Source: DASZQY01 sp036511595 (lineage in GTDB: Bacteria > Pseudomonadota > Alphaproteobacteria > Rhizobiales > Kaistiaceae). Taken from it: a stretch of 64,000 nt of DNA. Made by a program: the position numbers and the translations under genes. The notes beneath the pieces are model-generated. The model ran no database searches, had not been told where the DNA came from, and saw only the letters and a program-made list of their open reading frames with translations. The stretch spans positions 1-64,000 of the forward strand of contig DATCBY010000019.1 in NCBI GenBank assembly GCA_036511595.1, given 5' to 3'. This document shows positions 33,657 to 42,737 of the stretch, in pieces (the first letter of the stretch is position 1; each line of letters begins with the position of its first letter).

Positions 33657-34877
33657 CTAAAGGAAACTCGTCCCGTGCCGCCCCGGCCCGATGCCGAGAT
33701 GCGCTGCGACTGTCTCCCCGATGTCGGCGAGCGTCTTGCGTCCGCCCACCGTCTTGCCCGGCAGGCCGGGCCGCATCCCCATGATCGGCGTGTGCTCCCG
33801 GGTATGCTCCGTCCCAGGGAAAGTCGGATCGTTGCCGTGGTCGGCCGTGAAGATGACTAGGTCGCCGCCTTTGGCCCGCGAAAGAATGTCGGGCACCCGC
33901 CGGTCGAAGCCCTCCAGCGCCGCCGCGTAGCCCGCAACGTCACGGGCATGTCCGTAGAGCGTGTCGAAATCGACGAAGTTGGCAAAGACAAAGTCGCCGT
34001 CGCCAGCGAGCCCCATCGCCTCGATGGTGCGGTCGACCAGCGCCATGTCGTCAGGCCCCTTCAGGATTGTGCCGGTGCCGCGGTGGGCGAAGATGTCGCC
34101 GATCTTGCCGATCGAGAAGACTTTGCGGCCGGCGTCGGCGAGCCGGTCGAGGATCGTCGGTTCCGGCGGCGGCACGGCATAATCGTGCCGGTTGGGCGTG
34201 CGTCTGAAGGTCTCCGCCGTCTCGCCGACGAACGGCCGCGCGATCACCCGGCCGATGTTAAGCGGGTCGCAGAGTTTTCGCGCGATTTCGCAGACTTCGT
34301 AGAGCCGCTCCAGCCCGAAGTGCGTCTCGTGCGCGGCGATCTGGAAGACCGAGTCGGCGCTGGTGTAACAGATCGGCTTGCCAGTCCGGATGTTTTCCAT
34401 GCCGAGTTCATGGAGGATCGGCATGCCGGATGCGCGGCAGTTGCCGAGAATGCCCGGCAGTTTCGCCTCCGCGATCAACGCATCGGTCAGCCGCGGCGGG
34501 AACGCCGGCCGCGTGTCCGGGAAATAGGTCCACGCGAACGACACCGGCACTCCGGCCATCTCCCAGTGGCCGGACGGCGTGTCCTTGCCGGTCGAGGTCT
34601 CCGTGCCGTAGCCCCAGATCGCCTCCGCCGCGACCGGTGCCTCCAGCCCCGGTGGCAGGGTGCCGGTCGATGCTTGCGCCGCGCGACCGAGGCCCAGCCG
34701 CGTCAGGTTCGGCATCGTCAACGGTCCGCTGCGCAGACCCGCCCGGTCGGCCGCGCCGGTGGCGCACGCTGCCGCGATGTGGCCGAGCGTGTCGGAGCCG
34801 GCATCGCCGAAACGGTCGGCATCCTCAGCCCCGCCGATCCCAAACGAGTCCATCACCAGGAGGATTGCGCGTTTCAT
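33657..34877 (-). CDS. deoB: Phosphopentomutase
   Basis: This 406-residue metalloenzyme converts (deoxy)ribose 1-phosphate to the 5-phosphate, linking nucleoside breakdown to central metabolism. It belongs to the alkaline phosphatase superfamily: the first metal ligand is in LLVMDSFGIGGAEDADRFGD, the catalytic Thr is in ETSTGKDTPSGHWE, and late ligands are in NFVDFDTLYGHARD, FTADHGNDPTFPGTEHTREH and PIMG. Length is normal. It is convergent with the small membrane protein gene and divergent from upp. Confidence 0.96.
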   Translation of the reverse strand: MKRAILLVMDSFGIGGAEDADRFGDAGSDTLGHIAAACATGAADRAGLRSGPLTMPNLTRLGLGRAAQASTGTLPPGLEAPVAAEAIWGYGTETSTGKDTPSGHWEMAGVPVSFAWTYFPDTRPAFPPRLTDALIAEAKLPGILGNCRASGMPILHELGMENIRTGKPICYTSADSVFQIAAHETHFGLERLYEVCEIARKLCDPLNIGRVIARPFVGETAETFRRTPNRHDYAVPPPEPTILDRLADAGRKVFSIGKIGDIFAHRGTGTILKGPDDMALVDRTIEAMGLAGDGDFVFANFVDFDTLYGHARDVAGYAAALEGFDRRVPDILSRAKGGDLVIFTADHGNDPTFPGTEHTREHTPIMGMRPGLPGKTVGGRKTLADIGETVAAHLGIGPGRHGTSFL

Positions 34878-35010
34878 GGGCCTACCTTAAGCAGCGCAGC
34901 GCCGGCTGAACAGCTTCGGTGCGGGGACAACCGGCCGGGCGCCTTCGCCGGAGTTGGCCGTCGTGCCGCGCGGGGTCTAACGTAGCGCCGTCAGCAGGGG
35001 AGTGCATGCC

Positions 35011-35640
35011 ATGGCAGCCGTCACCGTCGTCAGTCATCCGCTCGTCCAGCACAAACTGACGCTGATGCGCGACAGGGGAACGCCGACGGTGCAGTTCCGC
35101 CAATTGTTGCGCGAGATCGCGCTGCTGCTTACCTACGAAGTCACCCGCGACCTGCCGCTCACCACCCGGCGCATCGAGACGCCCGTCGCGCCGATGGATG
35201 CGCCGATCCTTGAGGGAAAGAAGCCGGTCTATGCCTCGATCCTGCGCGCCGGCAATGGCCTGCTCGAAGGCATGCTCGACCTCGTACCTTCGGCGCGCGT
35301 CGCCCACATCGGCATCTACCGCAATCCGCAGACCCTTCAGCCGGTGGAGTATTATTTCAAGGCGCCCGAGGATCTCGCCGATCGCCTGGTCATCGTCGTC
35401 GACCCGATGCTGGCGACTGCCAACTCGGCCGCTGCTGCCATCGAAAAGCTGAAGGAGCGCGGCGCCAAGGACATCCGTCTTGTCTGTCTCCTCGCCGCGC
35501 CGGAAGGAATCGAGCACCTGCAAAAGGCGCACCCCGACGTGCCGATCTATACCGCAGCCGTCGACGAGCGCCTCAACGAGCACGGCTACATCGTCCCCGG
35601 CCTCGGCGACGCAGGCGACCGCCTCTACGGAACGAAGTGA
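35011..35640 (+). CDS. upp: Uracil phosphoribosyltransferase
   Basis: This 209-residue enzyme salvages uracil with PRPP to form UMP. The PRPP-binding loop reads VIVVDPMLATANSAAAAIEKL, the family form, and the C-terminal uracil-binding GLGDAGDRLYGTK is intact. VTVVSHPLVQHKL at the N-terminus is typical. It completes the nucleoside set: uptake, deamination, phosphorolysis, sugar recovery and base salvage. ATG 35011 is preferred over the GTG at 35002. Confidence 0.96.
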   Translation: MAAVTVVSHPLVQHKLTLMRDRGTPTVQFRQLLREIALLLTYEVTRDLPLTTRRIETPVAPMDAPILEGKKPVYASILRAGNGLLEGMLDLVPSARVAHIGIYRNPQTLQPVEYYFKAPEDLADRLVIVVDPMLATANSAAAAIEKLKERGAKDIRLVCLLAAPEGIEHLQKAHPDVPIYTAAVDERLNEHGYIVPGLGDAGDRLYGTK

Positions 35641-35767
35641 GGGTGGTCGTCCCCGCGAACTCCTCGCCCTGAAATGGGGAGGGTGCGCGGGAGTCGCGCC
35701 GAACAAATCGGGGCATCCCTTATTGCCCGCACTGAAAACACTTGGATTTTCACGGAGCAGATATCCC

Positions 35768-36532
35768 ATGAAATACGGCGCAACCTATCCCAGCCTGAAG
35801 GGCCGTACGGTGCTGATTACCGGCGGCGGCTCCGGCATCGGTGAATCCATCGTCGAGCATTTCGCCGCGCAGGGCTCGAAGGTCGGCTTTCTCGACATCA
35901 AGCCGAAGGAATCCAGAGCCCTCGTCGCCCGCCTCAAGCGCAAGAAGCAGACCGTCCATTTCGAGGAGATCGACCTCACCGACATCGCCGCGCTGCAGCG
36001 CGGCATCGCCGCCGTGCGCAAGGCTCTCGGGCCGATCACCATCCTCATCAACAACGCCGCCCACGACGAGCGTCACAGGCTCGAGGATGTGACGCCGGAA
36101 TATTTCGACGACCGTATCCGCGTGAATCTCAAGCATCAGTTCTTCGCCATCCAGGCGGTCGTCCCCGACATGAAAAAGGCGGGCGCCGGTTCCATCGTCA
36201 ACATGACCTCGACATCGTGGATGGTCGGCAGCCGCAACATCCCGGTCTATGTCACCGCCAAGGCGGGCGCCTATGGCCTCGTTCGCGGCCTCGCCCGCGA
36301 TCTCGGTCGCCACAATATCCGCATCAATGCTTTCGCCCCCGGATGGGTAATGACCGAGCGCCAGAAAACGCTGTGGGCGACGCCGGAAGCGCTTGCGCGC
36401 CTGATGGAGGATCAGTCCCTGCAGCGCACGCTGGAACCGGCCGACATGGCCCGCGCCATCCTCTTCCTCGCTTCCGACGAAGCCTCCGCCGCCACCAACC
36501 AGAACTTTGTCTTCGACGCCGGCTGGCTCTAG
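35768..36532 (+). CDS. SDR-family sugar 1-dehydrogenase, XylB-like
   Basis: This 254-residue classical short-chain dehydrogenase closely resembles the Caulobacter D-xylose 1-dehydrogenase XylB, including the opening YPSLKGRTVLITGGGSGIG, the DERHRLEDVTPEYFDDRIRVNLKH stretch split by NNAAH, and the C-terminal DAGWL. The NAD motif TGGGSGIG, the catalytic Ser region NMTSTSW and the Tyr-x-x-x-Lys motif (YVTAK) are intact. It probably oxidises a pentose or related aldose to the lactone. The preceding longer frame overlaps upp and is spurious. No xylonate dehydratase is seen nearby. Confidence 0.87.
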   Translation: MKYGATYPSLKGRTVLITGGGSGIGESIVEHFAAQGSKVGFLDIKPKESRALVARLKRKKQTVHFEEIDLTDIAALQRGIAAVRKALGPITILINNAAHDERHRLEDVTPEYFDDRIRVNLKHQFFAIQAVVPDMKKAGAGSIVNMTSTSWMVGSRNIPVYVTAKAGAYGLVRGLARDLGRHNIRINAFAPGWVMTERQKTLWATPEALARLMEDQSLQRTLEPADMARAILFLASDEASAATNQNFVFDAGWL

Positions 36533-36650
36533 TAAGAATGGATTAAGCAAGCGGCCGGAAAGCGCCCCGGCGCGCCTCGGGCGCCTTCTCTCCTTAGGAA
36601 CTTTCCGCGATTCTTGCCCCGCGTTTCGCCCTGGGGAATTTCTCGTGTTC

Positions 36651-37181
36651 ATGTCGGCTTCATTCGTTCGTCTTGTCGTCGCCTGCGGCTTCCTGGCGGC
36701 TCTCGCCGTCTTCGTGCCGAAGATCGCCCCGAACCTGGTCGCCGGCGCGGCGTCATCATCTACGGCAGACAACGTCACGCCGCCGCCCGCAAAGGTCCGC
36801 CCGCTCACCAGCGACGAGGTCGCCATCCCGGCCAACGCGCAAGGCGACTTTCTCACCGATGCCACGGTTGACGGACAAGCTTTCCGCGTCGTGGTCGACA
36901 CGGGCGCGAACACGGTAGCGCTGACGTCCGGGACCGCCCGCAGCCTCGGCTTCCATCTCGCCCAGAGCGACTTCAGCGGGCGCATCTCGACGGCCAATGG
37001 CATTGCCGCCGCGGCGCCTGTGATGTTGCCCGAGGTTCGCGTCGGCGATATCCGCGTGCGTGATGTCGCCGCCGTGGTGGTGGCCGGCGATGGCCTCGAC
37101 GTCAATCTTCTTGGCATGACCTTCCTCAGCCGCCTGAAGCGGTTTGAGATCGCTGGCGGTCGCCTCGTCCTCAGCGAATAG
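36651..37181 (+). CDS. Membrane-anchored retropepsin-like aspartic protease
   Basis: This 176-residue protein has one N-terminal membrane helix (about 5-27) and a periplasmic retropepsin-like domain (about 70-176). The active-site triad is VVDTGANTVALT, and the later NLLGMTFLSRLKRFEI matches the TIGR02281-type clan AA proteases of alphaproteobacteria. One aspartate per chain means it must dimerise to be active. The substrate is unknown. GTG 36645 is an alternative start. A GGAAC at 36597 with CGTT at 36622 is too widely spaced to be an EcfG promoter. Confidence 0.87.
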   Translation: MSASFVRLVVACGFLAALAVFVPKIAPNLVAGAASSSTADNVTPPPAKVRPLTSDEVAIPANAQGDFLTDATVDGQAFRVVVDTGANTVALTSGTARSLGFHLAQSDFSGRISTANGIAAAAPVMLPEVRVGDIRVRDVAAVVVAGDGLDVNLLGMTFLSRLKRFEIAGGRLVLSE

Positions 37182-37248
37182 TGGCTTGCCTTTGCCGCGT
37201 CGCCCGCGCTCCTCTAAGGGGAGATAAGGCAATGAAACCGGAGTCGCC

Positions 37249-38775
37249 GTGACGACGTTCCCCAAGCCGCTGGCCGCGCTGCAACCCAATACGCTCGCCT
37301 TCGAGACGACGCCGCTGGTCAAGCCGACCGGCTTCCGCGAATACGACGCGCGCTGGTGGTACGGGATTCCCGGCTCGCAGAGACCGCCCGAGCTGAATCT
37401 TATGGGCGTCACCGCCCTCGGCATGGGCTTCGGCACGCTGCTCGGCGAGATGGGCATCCATCGTGACGTCGTCACCGGCCACGACTACCGCGCCTATTCG
37501 GCGTCGATAAAGATGGCGCTGGTCGCGGGCCTTGTCGCTTCGGGTTGCCGGGTGCGCGATATCGGTCTCGCCGTCACCCCGATGGCCTACTACGCTCAGT
37601 TCGCGCTCGATGTCCCGGCGGTTGCCATGGTCACCGCCTCCCACAATGAAAACGGCTGGACCGGGGTAAAGATGGGGGCGGAGCGTCCGCTGACGTTCGG
37701 GCCGGACGAAATGAGCCGGCTGAAGGACATTGTCCTTTCGGGCTACTTCAACATGAAAACCGGCGGCGAATATGAGTTCGTTGCGGGTTTCGCCGAAACC
37801 TACATTGCCGAGCTGACCCGGCGCCCGCCATGGAAGCGGAAAATGAAAGTCGTGGCCGCCTGCGGCAACGGCACGGCCGGCGCCTTTGCGCCCCGCGTGC
37901 TGGCCACCCTCGGTGCTGAGGTCGTGCCCCTCGACACCGAACTCGACTACAATTTCCCGCACTACAATCCCAATCCCGAAGACATGAAAATGCTGCACGC
38001 CATCAGCTCCGCGGTGAAGCAGTCCGGTGCTGATGTTGGCCTCGGTTTCGATGGCGACGGCGACCGCTGCGGCGTAATCGGCAACGACGGCCACGAGATT
38101 TTCGCCGACAAGGTCGGCGTCATGCTCGCCCGCGATCTCTCGGCGCTCCACCCGAACGCGAAGTTCGTCGTCGACGTGAAGTCGACCGGCCTCTTCGCCG
38201 CCGATCCGGTTCTGAAAGCCAACGGCGCCGTCACCGACTACTGGAAGACCGGCCATTCCTATATCAAGCGGCGCGTCGACTCGCTGGGCGCCTTGGCCGG
38301 CTTTGAGAAATCCGGCCACTATTTCTTCTCCGCGCCTTTCGGGCGTGGCTACGACGACGGTCTTCTCTCCGCCATCGCCATCCTCGACATGCTCGATCGC
38401 AACCCGGGCCATTCCCTGGCCGATCTCTATCGCGCCCTGCCGCGGACCTGGGGTTCGCCCACCATGTCGGCCGAATGTCCCGACGAGCAGAAGTACGCCG
38501 TCGCCGATCGCATCCGCCTGCGTTTTGAGAAGATGCGGGCGGCGAATGAAAAGGTCGCCGGCCACGCCATCGTCGATCTCGTCACCGTCAATGGCGTGCG
38601 CGTCGTTACCGACGATGGCACCTGGGGGCTGCTGCGCGCCTCCTCCAACAAGCCTGAACTCGTGGTCGTCGTCGAAAGCCCTGTCTCGGACGCCCGCATG
38701 CGCGAGATGTTCGCCGTTATCGACGGTCTGCTGCGCACCGAGCCGACGGTCGGTACCTACAACCAGACGATCTAG
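37249..38775 (+). CDS. Phosphomannomutase/phosphoglucomutase
   Basis: This 508-residue alpha-D-phosphohexomutase interconverts hexose 1- and 6-phosphates for polysaccharide and LPS precursors. The catalytic phosphoserine loop is TASHNENGWTG, the magnesium loop is GFDGDGDRCGV, and the sugar-binding loop region is GFEKSGHYFF, with a final phosphate-binding RASSNKPELVV. The start is GTG 37249. It sits between the retropepsin-like protease and aldose epimerase genes, all on the plus strand. Confidence 0.93.
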   Translation: MTTFPKPLAALQPNTLAFETTPLVKPTGFREYDARWWYGIPGSQRPPELNLMGVTALGMGFGTLLGEMGIHRDVVTGHDYRAYSASIKMALVAGLVASGCRVRDIGLAVTPMAYYAQFALDVPAVAMVTASHNENGWTGVKMGAERPLTFGPDEMSRLKDIVLSGYFNMKTGGEYEFVAGFAETYIAELTRRPPWKRKMKVVAACGNGTAGAFAPRVLATLGAEVVPLDTELDYNFPHYNPNPEDMKMLHAISSAVKQSGADVGLGFDGDGDRCGVIGNDGHEIFADKVGVMLARDLSALHPNAKFVVDVKSTGLFAADPVLKANGAVTDYWKTGHSYIKRRVDSLGALAGFEKSGHYFFSAPFGRGYDDGLLSAIAILDMLDRNPGHSLADLYRALPRTWGSPTMSAECPDEQKYAVADRIRLRFEKMRAANEKVAGHAIVDLVTVNGVRVVTDDGTWGLLRASSNKPELVVVVESPVSDARMREMFAVIDGLLRTEPTVGTYNQTI

Positions 38776-38891
38776 GGTATCCTGGGAGGCAACTCCGGCG
38801 CGGCAGGCTCTGCGGCTTCTGCCAAGTCTGGTCTTTCCCACCGTCACCGATAAGCTGCGGCGGCTGATTCCAAGGGAGGCGCGCGTCTGCT

Positions 38892-39905
38892 ATGGCATTG
38901 ACGGTCTTCGGACGCATGCCCGATGGCGACGAGATCGGCGAAATCGTGATCGCCGCCGGCGACATCACCGCGACGATCATCACCTTTGGCGCGGTTATCC
39001 GCGACGTGCGCCTCGCCGGCGTCGGGCACCCGCTTGTTCTCGGCTTCGACAACGCCGAGGATTATCTGCAGCACTCGCCGGACTTTGGCGCTCTCGTCGG
39101 GCGTTCGGCCAATCGCATCGCCCATGGCCGCTTTCCCATTGACGGCCGCACCTGCCAAGTGTCGCTGAACGAGAAGAATCGCCAGCATCTGCACGGCGGC
39201 TTCAAGGGTTTCGGCAAGCGCAACTGGCGCCGCGTCGAGCATAACGACACCGCCGTAACCCTCGCCATCCTCAGCCCCGACGGCGAGGAAGGCTATCCTG
39301 GCAAGGTTGAGGCGACTGTCCGCTATTCGGTCGAGAAGCCAGGCACCATCCGCATGGTGGCAACCGCGGTGACCGACGCGCCGACGCTGGTCAATCTCGC
39401 CCAGCACTCGTACTTCAACCTCGACGATTCCCCCGACATCCTCGATCACCGCGTCCAGATTCTGGCCGACTCCTACACGCCGACCGACGCCGACAACATT
39501 CCGACCGGCGAGGTCTTGGCGGTCGCCGGCTCCGACTTCGATTTCCGCGCGCCGCGTCCCATTCGCCGCATGCGCGATGGCGTCCGGGTTGTCTACGACA
39601 AGAACTTCGTCATCGATCGGCGCAAGTCGGCGGTGCCCCGGCCGCACGCCCGCCTGGTTTCGATGGTCAGTGGCGTGTCGCTGTCGGTCGAATCGACCGA
39701 GCCCGGCCTGCAATTCTACGACGGCGTATCCATGAATGTTCCGGCGACCGGCCTCGGCGGCCGCCGATATCGGGTCAACGGCGGCTGCTGTTTCGAGCCG
39801 CAGTTTTTTCCCGACTCTCCCAACCACCCCAATTTCCCGTCATCGATTCTAAGGCCCGACGAGACGTACCGTCAGACGACCACGTTCGCTTTCGCTCGAA
39901 ACTGA
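38892..39905 (+). CDS. galM: Aldose 1-epimerase
   Basis: This 337-residue mutarotase interconverts alpha and beta anomers of aldoses. Conserved elements are GRSANRIAHGRF, the histidine-containing QHLHGGFKGFG, the catalytic His in AQHSYFNLDD and the catalytic Glu in CFEPQFFPDSPNHPNFPS. A good GGAGG site precedes the ATG. It has no signal peptide, so it acts in the cytoplasm. It could feed beta-anomers to the aldose 1-dehydrogenases encoded at 13376 and 35768. Confidence 0.93.
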   Translation: MALTVFGRMPDGDEIGEIVIAAGDITATIITFGAVIRDVRLAGVGHPLVLGFDNAEDYLQHSPDFGALVGRSANRIAHGRFPIDGRTCQVSLNEKNRQHLHGGFKGFGKRNWRRVEHNDTAVTLAILSPDGEEGYPGKVEATVRYSVEKPGTIRMVATAVTDAPTLVNLAQHSYFNLDDSPDILDHRVQILADSYTPTDADNIPTGEVLAVAGSDFDFRAPRPIRRMRDGVRVVYDKNFVIDRRKSAVPRPHARLVSMVSGVSLSVESTEPGLQFYDGVSMNVPATGLGGRRYRVNGGCCFEPQFFPDSPNHPNFPSSILRPDETYRQTTTFAFARN

Positions 39906-39915
39906 ACCCACGGTT

Positions 39916-39971
39916 GTGCCCTTGCCCGCCCTGGCCTTTGCGGCGAGAGTGCGCGCGAAAGGCAAGGGCAC
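39916..39971 (+). terminator. Compound hairpin after the aldose epimerase gene
   Basis: GTGCCCTTGCC (39916-39926) is perfectly complementary to GGCAAGGGCAC (39961-39971). Between them, GCCTTTGCG and CGCGAAAGGC can pair imperfectly, so the arms extend with a 10-base insertion on one side. The position just after a stop codon suggests a terminator, although no T-run follows. Confidence 0.45.
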
Positions 39972-39993
39972 GCGAGGCTGAAAGAACGGAGCG

Positions 39994-40911
39994 ATGCGAT
40001 TGGCGACGGCGGTTGTTGCGGCTCTGCTGGCGCTCGCCGTGGGTGCCGCGGATGCGGGCGCCGCCGACTGGCGGGACGCCACGAAGGTTCTCCGCGTTGG
40101 CTTCCTCTCGTCCGCCTCGCCGGCCGGCGACGTCAAGCGGCTTGAGCCGTTTCGCGCGTACCTTGAGACGCGCATTTCCCTGCCCGTCGAACTGGTTCCG
40201 GCCACCACCGCTGCCGCCCTCATCGACGCCGAAGTCACCGGGCGGGTGGCGTACGCCATCGACAGCGCCGCCGGCTATGCCACCGCTGCCGCCGAGTGCG
40301 CCTGCGTCGAACCTCTGGCGGCGCCAATCGCGGCGGACGGCTCGCGCGGCTACCACGCGATACTGGTAGTGCGCGCCGATAGCCCCATCCATGACCTTGC
40401 CGGCATGGCCGGCTCTCGCCTGGCCGTGAGCGCCGCTGATTCCCTCGCTGGCCGGCTTGTGCCGATGAAGGCTTTCGCCACTGCCGGCATCGATCCGGCA
40501 ACCCACTTCGCCTCGCTCTTCGAGGCGCCCGGCCCGGAAGATGCCATCGCCGCCGTCCTCGACGGACGCGCCGATGTCGCCACCGGCTGGTCGAGCATCG
40601 AAGGCGACGCCGCCAGCGGATATTCCTTCGGCGTACTAACCCGCATGGTGCTCGAGAGGCGCTTGGCGATGGATCGGGTGAGCATCGTGTGGCAGTCGCC
40701 GCTCATTCCGTTCGGGCCGCACGTGGTCCGTAAGGAGATGCCGCCCGAGTTGAAGGCGTTGTTGTCAAATGCCCTTACGGCGATGGCAAAAGAAGCGCCG
40801 GACGTGCTCGACGCCGTCGACCGTTCGACCTTCACCGGGGGTGGTTTTGCTGCGGTCGGCGCTGCCGACTACGCGGTGGTCGAGGCTTTGGTCGCCCCGT
40901 CGGGCGGCTAG
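39994..40911 (+). CDS. PhnD-like periplasmic binding protein, orphan
   Basis: This 305-residue protein has a signal peptide (about residues 1-23, ending DAGAA or AGA) and resembles phosphate/phosphite/phosphonate-type binding proteins. Family features are LRVGFLSSASP at the mature N-terminus, the Ala-rich helix after FRAYLE, and SRLAVSAADSLAGRLVPM in the second lobe. It has no ABC permease or ATPase partner nearby, and the ligand is unknown. Orphan members can act as sensor inputs rather than in transport. Confidence 0.82.
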   Translation: MRLATAVVAALLALAVGAADAGAADWRDATKVLRVGFLSSASPAGDVKRLEPFRAYLETRISLPVELVPATTAAALIDAEVTGRVAYAIDSAAGYATAAAECACVEPLAAPIAADGSRGYHAILVVRADSPIHDLAGMAGSRLAVSAADSLAGRLVPMKAFATAGIDPATHFASLFEAPGPEDAIAAVLDGRADVATGWSSIEGDAASGYSFGVLTRMVLERRLAMDRVSIVWQSPLIPFGPHVVRKEMPPELKALLSNALTAMAKEAPDVLDAVDRSTFTGGGFAAVGAADYAVVEALVAPSGG

Positions 40912-40921
40912 CCGGCAACCG

Positions 40922-41491
40922 TCACGACGTACGCGTGATCGTCGAGCTGTCGCGCGGGTAGAAGTAGAGCTTTTGCGTCAGGTCGAACGTCCCGGTCAGC
41001 ACGTAACCGATATACGGCGTATAGGCATAGTGGACCTCGGCGACCACCAGAAAGGTGTTCGGTAGCTGCAGGGCCGTGGGCATCGTGCTGGTGACCGTCG
41101 AGCCAACGGTCAGCGCCGTATCCTGGAACTGGTCGCTCCATGTCACCTTCGCGACCGTGTTGGCATCGAAGGTGATGCCGCTGACCTTGATACGCAGCAG
41201 CGAGGTCGGGAAGGGCGCCATCACCGACGCCGCGGCATTGAGAATGTTGGTCATGTCGTTATTGCTGAGCGTCTTCGATTGCGCGACGAGGTCGCCGACC
41301 GTGCTCGCCACGTGATCGACCTCGCGCGCCGCCGTCAACGCCTGGCTGACTTGGTTGCCGCCGATATAGAGTGTCAGCATCACCGGCAGCACGAGCGCGA
41401 ACTCTACCGCCGAAACCGCCCGCCGGTCGTTGACCAGCCGGCGGATCGGCCGCCACAGGAATTTGCGGAAGGCTGCGCGCATCGACTTCAC
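40922..41491 (-). CDS. TadE/TadF-like pilus pseudopilin 2
   Basis: This 189-residue protein of the Tad pilus machinery has a basic start and one membrane helix in the TadE motif AVSAVEFALVLPVMLTLYIGG, with the Glu of the pseudopilin cleavage region. The rest is a periplasmic domain with a helical segment (residues 60-100) and beta-prone C-terminus. GTG 41491 overlaps the upstream stop as GTGA; ATG 41482 is an alternative. Frames reaching 42241 overlap the upstream gene. It is the last gene of the minus-strand pilus unit. Confidence 0.85.
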   Translation of the reverse strand: MKSMRAAFRKFLWRPIRRLVNDRRAVSAVEFALVLPVMLTLYIGGNQVSQALTAAREVDHVASTVGDLVAQSKTLSNNDMTNILNAAASVMAPFPTSLLRIKVSGITFDANTVAKVTWSDQFQDTALTVGSTVTSTMPTALQLPNTFLVVAEVHYAYTPYIGYVLTGTFDLTQKLYFYPRDSSTITRTS

Positions 41492-42069
41492 CACGGGAAG
41501 GGCTCGTTGCGGAAAGCCGAAGTCGCGGTCAACAGGTGGGTGCCGTCCGGCTGCGTGGCGAGATTGTTGCCGAGCTTGTTGACGAAAACTGGCCACTCGT
41601 AGTAGGCGCGGACCACCACGATATCGCCGCCATGTCCGGCATCGTAGGTGTAGCCGATGGTCTTGAGGTTGCCGTTGGCGTCGACCGGTATTCCAAGACT
41701 GATCGCCGCGAAGCTGGCGTACGTTTTTACGTCGACGTAGAGGCCGGCATTGCAGCTGAACAGGTACGTGAGCTGCGAGCATATGCTTGTCTTGAAGGTT
41801 GACGCCGTCAGCCCGGCCGTCTGGGCCGCCCCGGTCCGGATCGCCCGTGAGGCGGTCGTCACCGCGGTCTCCAAAGCCTGCCCGGCGAAGAACGCCAGCG
41901 CGGTCTCGATGATCGCGAAGATCAGCGCAAAGAAGGGCAGCGCGATAATCCCGAATTCGATCGCGGTACTGCCTTCCTGATTGCCTGCGAAGCGGCGCAC
42001 GCGTTGCGGCAGCCAGCCGCGCAATGCGCGTCGGGTCGGCTTCCTCGGTGAGGCAGGTATCGATGTCAT
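41488..42069 (-). CDS. TadE-like pilus pseudopilin 1
   Basis: This 193-residue protein has a basic N-terminus and a single membrane helix in the TadE motif GSTAIEFGIIALPFFALIF. Its pseudopilin Glu is in place. The periplasmic part has two cysteine-bearing segments (SICSQLTYLFSCNAGL) that could form a disulfide. It is coupled by a GTGA overlap to the second pseudopilin gene. The ATG at 42069 is preferred over longer starts because the membrane helix then falls at the usual distance from the N-terminus. Confidence 0.87.
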   Translation of the reverse strand: MTSIPASPRKPTRRALRGWLPQRVRRFAGNQEGSTAIEFGIIALPFFALIFAIIETALAFFAGQALETAVTTASRAIRTGAAQTAGLTASTFKTSICSQLTYLFSCNAGLYVDVKTYASFAAISLGIPVDANGNLKTIGYTYDAGHGGDIVVVRAYYEWPVFVNKLGNNLATQPDGTHLLTATSAFRNEPFPW

Positions 42070-42206
42070 TGCAGTCCGAACGTGGTGGCCCGGCGAGGGG
42101 AATCCCACCGCCACCATCATTCTTGACTTGGAAGGATTGACGAACAGTTGCCGTCGCTTGCCGGAATCCGGCGGCCCGCCGCAAGCATTCGCTAACCGCT
42201 CGCCGC

Positions 42207-42737
42207 TTACTTGGCGCCGCCGCTGGCCGCCGCGGCACCACTGGTCGCCAGACTGGACTGCGCCTGGATCTGAGTGTTGACCGCGTCGAATGTCGCGGTG
42301 CTGTCGCCGACCGCCATCACCGGCGAACAATCGGGCGTGCAGGAGAACGTCTGCCGCGAAGCGCGCCGGTAGACCGTCACCACCTGGTCATTGCCGGGCT
42401 TCACCACGAGAATCCCGTTGGCGATGGGCTGTCCGCTTGAATCGAGCACGATGAGATTGGTCGTGCCGAAGCTGTGACCGGTGATGATCAGGGTCTGGTC
42501 ATCCTGGATGGTTGCGTCGGCAATGCCGGGATTGCCGATGATGACGACATCCGCCGGCCGCGAGATATGCATCACCTTGGCCTGGTCGATGACCACCTCG
42601 ATGTTGGTGGGCGTAGGACCGTTGGGGGCGTCCTCGGCTGCTGCCGGCTGCGCGCCCACTCCCGCCGCGGCGATCACACCGGCGAGGAGAAGGCCGGGAA
42701 GGGCGGGTCTGCGGGTTGCTTGGGCCGGACGCGACAT
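42207..42737 (-). CDS. Stand-alone secretin N-domain protein of the Tad locus
   Basis: This 176-residue exported protein has a signal peptide (about residues 1-34, cut near QPAAA) and one pilus-assembly N-terminal domain (about 45-125). That domain closely parallels the N-terminal domain of CpaC encoded on the other strand: NPGIADATIQDDQTLIITG here matches NPDIADAVIRTPTRIYVTG there. There is no secretin channel domain. Two cysteines lie in FSCTPDCS. It could cap or stabilise the secretin. ATG 42737 is preferred over the longer frame to 42782. Confidence 0.82.
   Translation of the reverse strand: MSRPAQATRRPALPGLLLAGVIAAAGVGAQPAAAEDAPNGPTPTNIEVVIDQAKVMHISRPADVVIIGNPGIADATIQDDQTLIITGHSFGTTNLIVLDSSGQPIANGILVVKPGNDQVVTVYRRASRQTFSCTPDCSPVMAVGDSTATFDAVNTQIQAQSSLATSGAAAASGGAK

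Noticed and set aside
36597..36625. Possible EcfG promoter before the retropepsin-like gene
   Set aside because: GGAAC and CGTT are present but separated by 20 bases; functional sites have about 16-17.
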